A DNA stretch of 46,680 nucleotides from Nonomuraea ceibae. Lineage in GTDB: Bacteria > Actinomycetota > Actinomycetes > Streptosporangiales > Streptosporangiaceae. The DNA is taken from contig NZ_JAHKRO010000075.1 of assembly GCF_019396325.1 (NCBI RefSeq), positions 1-46,680 on the forward strand, read 5' to 3'. This document shows, piece by piece, positions 39,025 to 46,680 of the stretch (positions are counted from its first letter, which is position 1; every line of letters starts with the position of its first letter). The notes under the pieces are model-generated. The model was not told where the DNA came from and searched no databases. It worked only from the letters and a program-made list of their open reading frames with translations. Both the position numbers and the translations under genes were made by a program.

Positions 39025-40149
39025 TCAGGGCCCGGGACGAAGGCCGGCGGTCTGGATGGCGCGGCTGATGTCGGTCGGCGTGAGCAGGCCGATCAGCCGG
39101 CCCGACGGGTCCAGCACCACGGCCCGCCCGTCGGCGCAGCCGTCCATCCGCGACAGCAGGCCGGTCAGCGGCTCGTCCGGGCGGGCACTCGGCACGTCCC
39201 CGGCGGGACAGGCGATGTCGCTCAGCCGGGTCGTCTCCCGCGCGGCGGGCGGCACGTCCCGGATGCGGTTGAGCGTCACCAGGCCGAGGAAGGCGCCGCG
39301 CTCGTCGGTGAGCGGGTACGTGGACAGGCGGCTCGTCATGACCAGGCGCTCGATCAGCCCCGCGACGGTCTCGTCAGGACGGGCGACCACGGGCGGCCCG
39401 GTCATCACGTCGCCGACGCGGACGCCGCCCAGCGCCGAGGACACCTGGGTCTGCCGCTCCTCCGCGCCGGCGGCGTTGACCAGGAACAGGCCGATCAGCG
39501 CCAGCCACAGCCCCTGGAAGCCGAGGCCGGTGACGACCTGGAAGAGCCCGAGCGCGACGAGCGCGTACCCGAACACCCGGCCCGCGCGGGCGGCGGTGAC
39601 CGCGGCGCGCGTCCGGTCGCCCGAGCGCGCCCACAGCGCGGCGCGCAGCACCCGGCCGCCGTCCAGCGGCGCGGCCGGGATCAGGTTGAACACGGCCAGG
39701 AGGACGTTCAGCCCGGCCAGGTAGAGGAAGACGCCCGCCGCCAGGGGCGCGCCGGACAGCAGCATCGCCACCGCGCCGCACACGATCCCGCAGGCCAGGC
39801 TGGTCAGCGGCCCCACCACGGCGATCTTCAGGTCGGCGCCCGGAGTGCGGGGCTCGCCGCGCAGCTCGGCCACGCCGCCGAGCAGCCACAGCGTGATCCT
39901 CGGCACCTCGATGCCGTGACGCTGGGCCACCAGCGCGTGCGCGAGCTCGTGCGCCAGCAGCGACGCCAGGAACAGCACCGCCGCCGCCAGCGCCGCCAGC
40001 AGGTAGAGCGCCGTGGCCCGGCCCGGGAACAGCGCGGGGAAGCTCCCGAAGGCCAGGCCCACGACCAGGATCGCGACGATGAACAGCACGCTGGCGTTCA
40101 GCCCGACGGCGACGCCGCCGACGCGGCCCAGCGAGATCGACGAGCGCAT
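39025..40149 (-). CDS. Site-2 protease family (M50) metalloprotease with CBS pair
   Basis: A 374-residue membrane metalloprotease. The zinc motif HELAH is at residues 67-71 within a membrane helix, and the third ligand is in 'NLIPAAPLDGGRVLRA' (Asp of LDGG, about 162-165). Two CBS-like segments follow in the C-terminal third: 'VGDVMTGPPVVARPDETVAGL' and 'GDVPSARPDEPLTGLL' with 'GLLTPTDISRAI'. This matches the Rip3/SpoIVFB-like subgroup whose CBS domains bind nucleotides. It would cut membrane-anchored anti-sigma factors or similar substrates. No candidate substrate is encoded nearby. Confidence 0.92.
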   Translation of the reverse strand: MRSSISLGRVGGVAVGLNASVLFIVAILVVGLAFGSFPALFPGRATALYLLAALAAAVLFLASLLAHELAHALVAQRHGIEVPRITLWLLGGVAELRGEPRTPGADLKIAVVGPLTSLACGIVCGAVAMLLSGAPLAAGVFLYLAGLNVLLAVFNLIPAAPLDGGRVLRAALWARSGDRTRAAVTAARAGRVFGYALVALGLFQVVTGLGFQGLWLALIGLFLVNAAGAEERQTQVSSALGGVRVGDVMTGPPVVARPDETVAGLIERLVMTSRLSTYPLTDERGAFLGLVTLNRIRDVPPAARETTRLSDIACPAGDVPSARPDEPLTGLLSRMDGCADGRAVVLDPSGRLIGLLTPTDISRAIQTAGLRPGP

Positions 40150-40168
40150 CCGGCCTCCCAGGTCCTCA

Positions 40169-40193
40169 CCCGTCCGGTACCCCGGTGGACGGG
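40169..40193 (-). terminator. Hairpin after the carbohydrate operon
   Basis: CCCGTCC (40169-40175) and GGACGGG (40187-40193) pair perfectly around 11 nt, between the end of the leftward GH63-like gene and the start of the M50 gene. It probably ends the sugar operon transcript or forms a 3' stabiliser. Confidence 0.45.
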
Positions 40194-40206
40194 CGGAAAC
40201 CTCAGG

Positions 40207-41787
40207 TCAGCCGGTGTGCGCGAGATCCAGGAACAGGGCGGCCGACCAGCCGAAGCCGCTGGTCGCCCGGCCCGCGCGGCGGCCGGTGCGCGGGTTCCAG
40301 TACTCGTACAGCCCGCCGCCGTCGCGGACCATCGCCAGCGTCCGCTCCCGCAGCTCGGCGGCCGTGTCCGGGTAGCAGGAGCGGCGCAGCCCCTCGACGA
40401 GCAGGTAGTTGACGTTCAGCCACACCGGGCCGCGCCACATCGCGTCCGGGTCGAACTGCGGGTCGTCGAACGCCACGGTCGGCACCGGCCGCTCGCCCCA
40501 GAACGACGGCGACGTCAGGTCCGCCACCAGCCGGTCCGCGACCTGCCGGGGGAGCCTGCCGGTGAGCAGCGGCATGAACTCCAGCGGCGTGCGCACGTCC
40601 ACCTCGCCCCCGCCCACCCGGGTGACGAAGCGGCGGCCGTTCCACCGGCGCGCGACCATGCGGTCCACCAGCGCCTGCGCCCTCTCCCGCCACGGGCCCG
40701 GGTCACGGCCGAGCACGGCGGCGATGTCGCCGAGCCGGTCGTACTGGAGCGCCAGGTAGGAGTTCAGGTCCGGCGGCTCGGCGCGCGGGCCGTGGTCCCA
40801 GATCGGGCTGTCGTCGAGGCCGGAGGAGTACGGGTGCAGGTACTCGGCCAGGCCGTCGCCGTCGGGGTCCGAACGGGTGAACCACCACTCCTGGGAGCGG
40901 GCGAGCGGCTCGAACACCTCTGCCAGGAAGGCGGGGTCGGGGTCGGCCTCGTGGATCTTCCACACGGCCCAGGCGGTGAGCGGCGGCTTGGTGACCGGGA
41001 CGACCGTGGGGTCCGGCGGGCCGCCGACGTGCTGGGCGAGCCTGGCCAGGTCGGAGCGGGGCAGGTCGGTGGTCTCGGCCAGCACGCCGTGGTCGTGCAC
41101 CACGTCGGGGATCAGGCCGTCGGGGCGCTGGTTGTCGAGCAGGATGCGGATCTGCTCCCTGGCCAGGGCGGGGTCGGCGTGGCGGAGGGCGATGGCGTGG
41201 AAGTACGCATCCCAGTTCCATAAGCCGACATATCCGTACTTGGAGGGGATGAGGGATTCCCGGCCCCGGATCGGCACCAGGTTCACCGCCAGCGTCCACC
41301 ACGCCTGCTCGGCCCGTTCCCTCAGGCCGGGCGGCACGGCGGGCATCCGGTCGAACCACGCCCGCCACCGCGCCCCGGCCGCCGCCACCACCGCCCCGCC
41401 ATCCAACCCCGGCCCTCCGGGCGAGGAACCGCCCGGGGTGGGGCCTCCGGTGGAAGGGCCGTCCGGGGTGGTGAGGGGGAGGACTCCGTCGATGGGGGCC
41501 TCGCCGCCGTCCCACACGGCGCGGGCGTCGCGGCCGGTGAGGACGAGCGTGTCCGGCCCGGCGAACGCCATCGTCACCCCGCCCGCGAACTCCACCCGGT
41601 CCGGCAGCGCACGCCGTACCGGAAGCTCCCGATCGCCCGACAGGACCCGCAGCCCCGTCAGGACGGTCGCGTCGGCGAGCCGCGTCTCGTACAGCGCCCT
41701 GGCGATCCACAGGGAGCCGTCGTCGGCCGCCATCACGAGCAGCCGGGAGCCCCGGTCGGTGAACGGGCGCTCGCGCAGATCCAGCAT
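40207..41787 (-). CDS. GH63-like glycoside hydrolase
   Basis: A 526-residue enzyme without a signal peptide. Residues about 150-520 form an (alpha/alpha)6-barrel of the GH63/GH37 (trehalase-like) clan: 'GLWNWDAYFHAIALRHADP', 'QRPDGLIPDVVHDHG', 'YLHPYSSGLDDSPIWD', 'MWRGPVWLNVNYLLVEGL' and 'YEYWNPRTGRRAG'. The Asp in 'GLDDSPIWD' is the expected general acid, and the Glu of 'YEYWNP' sits where the base would be. The N-terminal about 110 residues form a beta-rich domain with a Gly/Pro linker. The start overlaps the permease stop (TGATG). It probably hydrolyses an alpha-glucoside imported by this operon. Substrate unknown. Confidence 0.87.
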   Translation of the reverse strand: MLDLRERPFTDRGSRLLVMAADDGSLWIARALYETRLADATVLTGLRVLSGDRELPVRRALPDRVEFAGGVTMAFAGPDTLVLTGRDARAVWDGGEAPIDGVLPLTTPDGPSTGGPTPGGSSPGGPGLDGGAVVAAAGARWRAWFDRMPAVPPGLRERAEQAWWTLAVNLVPIRGRESLIPSKYGYVGLWNWDAYFHAIALRHADPALAREQIRILLDNQRPDGLIPDVVHDHGVLAETTDLPRSDLARLAQHVGGPPDPTVVPVTKPPLTAWAVWKIHEADPDPAFLAEVFEPLARSQEWWFTRSDPDGDGLAEYLHPYSSGLDDSPIWDHGPRAEPPDLNSYLALQYDRLGDIAAVLGRDPGPWRERAQALVDRMVARRWNGRRFVTRVGGGEVDVRTPLEFMPLLTGRLPRQVADRLVADLTSPSFWGERPVPTVAFDDPQFDPDAMWRGPVWLNVNYLLVEGLRRSCYPDTAAELRERTLAMVRDGGGLYEYWNPRTGRRAGRATSGFGWSAALFLDLAHTG

Positions 41788-42608
41788 CAGCGGCCTCCCA
41801 GCCCGGACGCGGCCATCGAATTGATGATCCTGCGCTGCCCGAACAGGAAGGCGATCAGCGTGGGCACCACCGCGATCGCGGAGGCGGCCAGGATCAGCCC
41901 GTAGTCCACGGCCATGCGCTGGCCGGAGAACTGGCTCAGCAGCAGCGGCACCGTGGCCAGCTCGGGGGAGTTCAGGAAGATCAGGGGGAAGAAGAACGAG
42001 TTCCAGGATGCCAGGAAGGCGATGATGCCGAGGGCGCCCAGGCCGGGCCGGATGTTCGGCAGCACCACGTTCCAGAAGCACCGCCAGCGCCCGGCGCCGT
42101 CGATCCTGGCGGCCTCCTCCAGCTCCACCGGGACGGCCCGGATGAACTGGCGCAGCAGGAAGACCGCGAACGGGTTCGCGACGGTGGGCACGATGAGCGA
42201 CAGGTGGGAGTCGATCCACCCCAGCTCGGCCAGCATCAGGTAGAGGGGCACGACCGTCACCTGCGAGGGCACCATCTGGGTGGCCAGGAACACCACGAAC
42301 AGCACCTCGGACCCGCGGAAGCGGATCCGGGCGAAGGCGTAGGCGGCCATGGCGGAGGTGAGCAGCGTCAGCGTGACGTTGATCGCGGCGATGTAGAAGC
42401 TGTTCCAGTACGCGAGGCCGAACGGCATGGCGCCGAGCGCGTCGGGATAGTTGGCCCAGCGCCACGGGTCGGGCAGCCAGGCCAGCGGGTCGTTCAGCAT
42501 CTGGCGGACGCCCTTGAACGACGTCAGCAGCATCCAGACGAACGGGAACAGCATCACCAGGCCGCCGACGGCGAGCGCGGCGTGCAGGGCTATCTGCCGG
42601 GGTCGCAT
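41787..42608 (-). CDS. Carbohydrate ABC permease, MalG family
   Basis: A 273-residue permease with about six hydrophobic segments. The CUT1-type EAA loop is 'EEAARIDGAGRWRCFWNVVLPNIRPGL', and 'FPFVWMLLTSFKGVRQM' is the usual N-terminal landmark. It pairs with the MalF-type gene just upstream (10-nt gap). As is normal for CUT1 importers in actinomycetes, no dedicated ATPase is present; a shared MsiK-type ATPase elsewhere probably serves it. Confidence 0.92.
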   Translation of the reverse strand: MRPRQIALHAALAVGGLVMLFPFVWMLLTSFKGVRQMLNDPLAWLPDPWRWANYPDALGAMPFGLAYWNSFYIAAINVTLTLLTSAMAAYAFARIRFRGSEVLFVVFLATQMVPSQVTVVPLYLMLAELGWIDSHLSLIVPTVANPFAVFLLRQFIRAVPVELEEAARIDGAGRWRCFWNVVLPNIRPGLGALGIIAFLASWNSFFFPLIFLNSPELATVPLLLSQFSGQRMAVDYGLILAASAIAVVPTLIAFLFGQRRIINSMAASGLGGR

Positions 42609-42618
42609 GCGGGCCCCC

Positions 42619-43566
42619 TCACGAGTCGTAGTGGACGAGGCGCTTCTGCGCCGCGAACTGGACGAGGGTCACGAGCAGCGTCAGCACCAGCAGGATCAGC
42701 GCGGCGGCACTGCTCAGCCCGAACTGGAAGTCGCGGAAGCCCAGCTCGTACACCTGGTAGACGATGGTCCGCGCGCCGTCGTTGTCCTGGGGGTTGACCA
42801 GCACGTAGATCTGGTCGAACGCCTGGAACGAGCTGATGACGGCGACCACGGTGGAGAAGAAGATCGTCGGCGAGAGCAGCGGCAGCGTGACGGAGCGGAA
42901 GATCCGCACGGGGCCGGCGCCGTCCATGCGGGCGGCCTCGACGATCTGCGGCGGGATGGTCTGCAGCCCGGCCAGGAAGATCACCACGTTGAGGCCGAGC
43001 GACGACCAGATCGTCACCGCCGCGATGGCGACGATCACCCAGTCCGGGTCGCCCAGCCAGTCGGGGGCGGTGATGCCGAACCACTGCTCCAGGCTCGTGT
43101 TGAGCACGCCGAACTCGTCGCCCGCGAGGATGATCTGCCACATCAGCGCGACGGCGACCGAGCTGGTGACCACCGGCAGGAAGTACAGCACCCGGTAGAA
43201 GCCGCTGCCCCGGACGTTGTTGAGCGCGACGGCGATCAGCAGCGCCAGGCCGAGCCCGGCGGGCACGGTGAGCACCGCGAGCTTGACGGTGTTCCACACC
43301 GCGCGCCCGAACTGCGGGTCGGTGAGCACGGCGGCGAAGTTGGCCAGCCCCGCCCACTCCTTCTGACCGAGCCCGTCCCAGTGCATGAACGCCAGGACCA
43401 CGGCGAAGCACAGCGGCCCGACCAGGAACACGACCAGCGCGCTGACCTGCGGCGCCAGGAAGAACGCGGCCCACCAGCCGTCACGGTGGCGCACCCGGCC
43501 GGCGCGAGCCCCAGGACGGGCGCTCCCGGTGCGGGGCCCGGTCCGGGCCCCGGTGTCGAGCGCCAC
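42619..43566 (-). CDS. Carbohydrate ABC permease, MalF family
   Basis: A 315-residue permease. A short basic N-terminus leads into the first membrane segment 'AAFFLAPQVSALVVFLVGPL'. The EAA loop is 'VEAARMDGAGPVRIFRSVTLPLLSPT', and 'LYFLPVVTSSVAVALMWQII' is conserved. I chose GTG 43566, which lies two bases after the binding-protein stop. A longer frame to 43641 would overlap that gene and is unlikely. It forms the importer with the MalG-type partner. Confidence 0.92.
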   Translation of the reverse strand: MALDTGARTGPRTGSARPGARAGRVRHRDGWWAAFFLAPQVSALVVFLVGPLCFAVVLAFMHWDGLGQKEWAGLANFAAVLTDPQFGRAVWNTVKLAVLTVPAGLGLALLIAVALNNVRGSGFYRVLYFLPVVTSSVAVALMWQIILAGDEFGVLNTSLEQWFGITAPDWLGDPDWVIVAIAAVTIWSSLGLNVVIFLAGLQTIPPQIVEAARMDGAGPVRIFRSVTLPLLSPTIFFSTVVAVISSFQAFDQIYVLVNPQDNDGARTIVYQVYELGFRDFQFGLSSAAALILLVLTLLVTLVQFAAQKRLVHYDS

Positions 43567-43568
43567 GG

Positions 43569-44849
43569 CTAGCCCAGCTTGCTCTCGACGAGCGAGCCCA
43601 GCTCGGTCATGCCCTGGTCGAAGGGCACCTTGCCGGTCCACACCTTCATCAGGTGCTCGTTGATCGCGGCGGTGAGACCGGGCACGGCCACCTCCTCGGG
43701 GTAGTTCGCGAACCCGGTGTCACGCACGTCGAGGAACGTCTGCGCGTGCGCCGGGTAGCCGTCGGCCAGCACGATCTGCTCGGCGCCCTTGATCGACGGC
43801 ACCGCGCCGCCGCTCTTGAGCCGGATGAGCTGGCCCTCCTTGCTGACGAACTCCGTCAGGAACATGAACGCCTCCTCCGGCAGCTTCGTCTCCTTGTTGA
43901 TCGACAGGTAGGAGGCGGCGACGGCGCCCGGCATCGGCTTTCCGTCGGGCGAGGGGAACGGCACGATGTCGTAGTCGGCCAGCTCGCCGCCCTTCTTCAG
44001 CGAGTCGATCATCCACCGGCCGCCGGCGTAGAAGCCCACCTTGTGCTTGAGGAACTGCGTGCTCGCGCCGTTGCTGGCGGGCAGCAGGTCGGCGCTGAGG
44101 AACGTCTTGTCCTGGTAGCCCTTGGCCAGCGTGCGCAGCGCCTCCACGGACTTGGCGTCGGTGGCGGCGACGAACTTGCCGCCGTCCCACACCTTCCCGC
44201 CGAAGCCGTTGATCATCGAGTACGTGGAGCCGTACCAGTTCCAGAAGATGGACCCGGCCTTCCCCGCGGCCTTGAGCTTGGCGTTCATGGCCAGGTACGT
44301 GTCCATCGTCCACTGGCCGGCCTCGTGCAGGGCGGCGGGGTCCTCGGCGATGCCGGCGTCCTTGAGCGCCTTCTTGTCGTACCAGAGCACCTCGGGGTTG
44401 GTGTCGTTGGGGACGCCGTAGATCTGGCCGTCCTTCTTCGCGCCGCCGTACACGCCTTCGAAGAAGTCGTCCGGGCGGCTCTTGGAGGAGGGCCCGGCGA
44501 GCTTGTCGTTGAGCGGGGAGAGCACGCCCGCGGCGACGAACTTGCCGACGTTGTCGTCGCCGACGAAGAACACGTCGGGCGCGGTCTTGCTGGTGAGCTG
44601 GGTGAGCAGCTTGGGGTGGTAGTCCTCGTACTTGGCGACCGACTCCAGCTTGAGCCGGATGTTCGGGTGGCGCTTCTGGAAGTCCTGGGTGAACGCCTCG
44701 TACAGCTTCAGGTCCTCGGCCGATCCCCAGGTGGACCAGCGGACGGTGACAGGGCCGTCGCCGGTGCCGGGGACGTTCCCGCCGCCGCTGCCGCTGCACG
44801 CGGTGGTCGCGAGGGCGAGCACGCCCAGGATTGCGAGGGCACGCCTCAT
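43569..44849 (-). CDS. Extracellular sugar-binding lipoprotein (SBP family 1)
   Basis: A 426-residue lipoprotein. The signal peptide 'MRRALAILGVLALATTAC' has a TTAC lipobox-like site, and a Gly/Ser-rich spacer follows. The fold is that of CUT1 binding proteins: 'VRWSTWGSAEDLKLYEAFT', 'FQKRHPNIRLKLESV', 'APDVFFVGDDN' and 'LWYDKKALKDAGI'. AAGGAG lies about seven bases before the ATG. It binds the sugar handled by the GH63-like enzyme, and the two permeases follow directly. Confidence 0.93.
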   Translation of the reverse strand: MRRALAILGVLALATTACSGSGGGNVPGTGDGPVTVRWSTWGSAEDLKLYEAFTQDFQKRHPNIRLKLESVAKYEDYHPKLLTQLTSKTAPDVFFVGDDNVGKFVAAGVLSPLNDKLAGPSSKSRPDDFFEGVYGGAKKDGQIYGVPNDTNPEVLWYDKKALKDAGIAEDPAALHEAGQWTMDTYLAMNAKLKAAGKAGSIFWNWYGSTYSMINGFGGKVWDGGKFVAATDAKSVEALRTLAKGYQDKTFLSADLLPASNGASTQFLKHKVGFYAGGRWMIDSLKKGGELADYDIVPFPSPDGKPMPGAVAASYLSINKETKLPEEAFMFLTEFVSKEGQLIRLKSGGAVPSIKGAEQIVLADGYPAHAQTFLDVRDTGFANYPEEVAVPGLTAAINEHLMKVWTGKVPFDQGMTELGSLVESKLG

Positions 44850-44893
44850 GGTGGACTCCTTCGGGGGGTTGTGCGTGGGGGGTGTGGGGGAGG

Positions 44894-45649
44894 TCAGGCG
44901 AGCCCGCCGCCGTCGACGACGAGGGCGGACCCGGTGACGTAGCTGGCGGCGTCGCTCGCCAGGAAGAGCACGGCCTGGGCGATCTCGTCGGGGCTGCCGG
45001 CGCGGCCCATCGGCCGGTCGGCGGCGTCGGCGTGGAAGGCCGTCCAGTCCTCGCCGAGCTGGCGCGCCTCGTCGCGCAGCATCGGCGTGTCGGTGTCGCC
45101 CGGGTTGACGGAGTTGACGCGGATGCCGGCCGCGGCGTGGTCGATGGCCAGGGCGCGGGTCATGTTGACCACGGCGGCCTTGGAGGCGCAGTAGGAGATG
45201 GCGTTGCCGCCGCCCTTGAGCCCCCACCCGGAGCCGGTGTTCACGATGGAGCCGCCGCCGGTCATCGCCGGGACGGCGTGCTTGCACATGAGGAAGACGG
45301 ACCGGACGTTGACCGCCATGACCCGGTCCCACTCCTCCACGTCGAGGTCGAGCGCCGTGGTGCGGCGGATGATCCCGGCGTTGTTGAACAGCACGTGCAG
45401 GGCACCGAACGTGTCGACGGCCGTGCGGACGACCTCGCGGCAGTCGTCCGAGGCCGACACGTCGGCGCGCACCGCCACGGCGGCGCCGCCCGCCTCCTCG
45501 ATCGCCGCCGCCGTCGCCTGCGCGCCGGGGCCGTCGATGTCGGCCACCACCACGCGGGCGCCCTCGCGGGCGAACAGCAGGGCCGTGGCGCGGCCGATGC
45601 CGGACGCGCCGCCCGTGACGATCGCGACCTTGCCGTCGAGCGTGTTCAT
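44894..45649 (-). CDS. SDR-family NAD(P)-dependent dehydrogenase
   Basis: A 251-residue classical short-chain dehydrogenase. The cofactor motif is TGGASGIG (12-19), the NNAG motif is at 89-92, and the catalytic S140, Y153 and K157 are in 'GSGWGLKGGGNAISYCASK'. D37 in 'VVVADIDG' favours NAD over NADP. The start overlaps the stop of the NAD-kinase-like gene (ATGA), and the binding-protein gene follows after 44 nt. It probably oxidises a sugar or polyol derived from the imported substrate. Confidence 0.92.
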   Translation of the reverse strand: MNTLDGKVAIVTGGASGIGRATALLFAREGARVVVADIDGPGAQATAAAIEEAGGAAVAVRADVSASDDCREVVRTAVDTFGALHVLFNNAGIIRRTTALDLDVEEWDRVMAVNVRSVFLMCKHAVPAMTGGGSIVNTGSGWGLKGGGNAISYCASKAAVVNMTRALAIDHAAAGIRVNSVNPGDTDTPMLRDEARQLGEDWTAFHADAADRPMGRAGSPDEIAQAVLFLASDAASYVTGSALVVDGGGLA

Positions 45650-46680
45650 CCGTCGTACTCCTCACTTGCCGCGCTGAGGCGGTAGATCGTGCTCTCGCGG
45701 TGCCCGGTGATCACCCGGACGTGCCCGCTCAGTGTTCTGTCGAGGTCCTCGTCGCCGCTGTCGGCGAGCAGGGGGCGGCCGTTCAGCGCGGCGAGCTTGG
45801 GCTGAGTGGCCAGGACGAGCAGCGTGGCCCCGGAGGCCCTGAGCACCCGGGGCGAGATCTGCTGGTTGCCCCGGCCCAGGACGAATCCCTGCCCGCCGAT
45901 CACCGACAGCACCACCACCGTCTTCCCCCGGCTGACCAGGCCGAACAGCTCGGCCTCCGGCACGTCGGCGGCGATCAGCCGGCCGTCGCCGACCACGTCC
46001 ACGCCGAGCAGCGTCGTGGCCAGCCCCAGCTCGTCGCCGACCGCCCGGGTGGTGGCGCCGGGGCCGAGGACGTACCGGACGCCGGGTCGCATCCGGGACA
46101 CGACCTCGCGGGCGATCGCGCCGACCGTGGCCGGGGGAGTGCCGGAGGAGCCGGTCTTGCGGCCGGAGAAGGCGGTGCGGGCCCGCGGGACGCGGACGGT
46201 CCCGTACAGGCGGTGGCCGACCAGGCCGCGCCGGTAGCCGTCCTCGTCCAGGTCGACGACCTCGGCCTCGGCGGTGGGGCCGGGCCGGAACCCGGCCGCC
46301 ACCAGGCCCGCCGTGGCGGGGCTGACGGCGAAGCATCCCGAGTAGACCTTGACCCCGGCGGGCACGCCGAGCACGGGCGGCGCCTGGTCGCCCAGCTCGC
46401 GCAGCGCGTCCAGCACGTCCCTGGCGGTGCCGTCGCCGCCCGCGAACAGCAGCAGGTCCACCCCGGCCAGCGCCGCCACGGCCCGCCGCGTGTCCTCCGC
46501 CGTGGTCACGGCCAGGGCGTCCGCGCCGCCGGGCCGGACGAGGGCGCAGGCGCCGCCGGCGGCGCGGACGGCGTGCTCGCCCATCGGGCCCGGCACGGTG
46601 ACCAGGCGGGCCCCCGGGCGGCGGGCCAGCAGGGCGCGCACGGCCCGCGCCGCCCGCTCGGCCGCCCTGGGCACCGCGCC
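45646..46680 (-). CDS. ATP-NAD kinase/AcoX-like protein (N-terminus outside window)
   Basis: At least 345 residues, still open at the window edge, so the start lies beyond. The NAD-kinase phosphate loop 'LLLFAGGDGTARDVLDAL' is clear, and 'PPVLGVPAGVKVYSGCFA' and 'YVLGPGATTRAVGDELG' match the AcoX-like ATP-NAD kinase subfamily, which is longer than housekeeping NadK. The family resembles a kinase of NAD or related small molecules, but several members are unproven. Its overlap with the SDR gene places it in the carbohydrate operon, perhaps phosphorylating a sugar acid or supplying a cofactor. Confidence 0.82.
   Translation of the reverse strand, partial: GAVPRAAERAARAVRALLARRPGARLVTVPGPMGEHAVRAAGGACALVRPGGADALAVTTAEDTRRAVAALAGVDLLLFAGGDGTARDVLDALRELGDQAPPVLGVPAGVKVYSGCFAVSPATAGLVAAGFRPGPTAEAEVVDLDEDGYRRGLVGHRLYGTVRVPRARTAFSGRKTGSSGTPPATVGAIAREVVSRMRPGVRYVLGPGATTRAVGDELGLATTLLGVDVVGDGRLIAADVPEAELFGLVSRGKTVVVLSVIGGQGFVLGRGNQQISPRVLRASGATLLVLATQPKLAALNGRPLLADSGDEDLDRTLSGHVRVITGHRESTIYRLSAASEEYDG

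Noticed and set aside
1..46680. Search by eye for tRNA, rRNA, transposase, integrase, CRISPR arrays or attachment sites
   Set aside because: None could be supported. No inverted-repeat-bounded elements or mobile-element genes are visible.

Overview
The window is about 70% G+C or more, with GC-rich third codon positions, many GTG starts, ATGA/GTGA stop-start overlaps, probable leaderless genes, lone DHp_3-type kinases paired with LuxR regulators, WYL and UTRA-GntR regulators and a UvrA-like drug/DNA-damage protein. This is an actinomycete chromosome. The gene style resembles Streptosporangiales (Nonomuraea-like), but genus is a guess. I saw no phage, insertion sequence, CRISPR array, tRNA or rRNA.

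Region 1 (1-10.5 kb) is sulfur related. It holds the N-terminus of a sensor kinase, a TauD-type dioxygenase, and divergently a tight six-gene operon: GntR/UTRA regulator, two-cluster ferredoxin, sulfonate/nitrate-type binding lipoprotein with an extra NosL-like tail, permease, ATPase, and an AprA-like flavoprotein carrying nine C-terminal HEAT repeats. A beta-propeller hydrolase-like gene and a frame-broken sulfotransferase follow. A CCTA-N9-TAGG-type inverted repeat lies in front of the dioxygenase, the operon and (with one mismatch) the sulfotransferase, suggesting one regulon.

Region 2 (10.6-17.0 kb) has cstA-ybdD (pyruvate/peptide uptake), a methyltransferase, and a peptide-type ABC importer made of binding protein plus two permeases but no ATPase. 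Region 3 (17.1-25.6 kb) is a pair of divergent operons. Leftward are an NAD-dependent epimerase, an ATP-grasp ligase, a short PaaK-like protein and a membrane protein. Rightward are two FemAB-like GNAT paralogues, a zinc-ribbon protein, a flippase-like membrane protein and a polyprenyl-phosphate-type glycosyltransferase. Together they look like an uncharacterised cell-surface glycan or aminoacyl-glycan pathway.

Region 4 (25.6-36.6 kb) has a kinase/LuxR pair divergent from an ABC exporter whose permease is fused to a TAP-like alpha/beta hydrolase, then a UvrA-like ATPase divergent from a WYL regulator, a CPBP membrane protease, a TetR-GNAT pair and a cold-shock protein. Region 5 (36.7-40.2 kb) holds an OmpR-type two-component system, a DUF3817 membrane protein and an M50 site-2 protease with CBS domains. 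Region 6 (40.2 kb to the end) is a leftward carbohydrate operon: NAD-kinase-like protein (cut by the window edge), SDR dehydrogenase, sugar-binding lipoprotein, two permeases and a GH63-like glucosidase.
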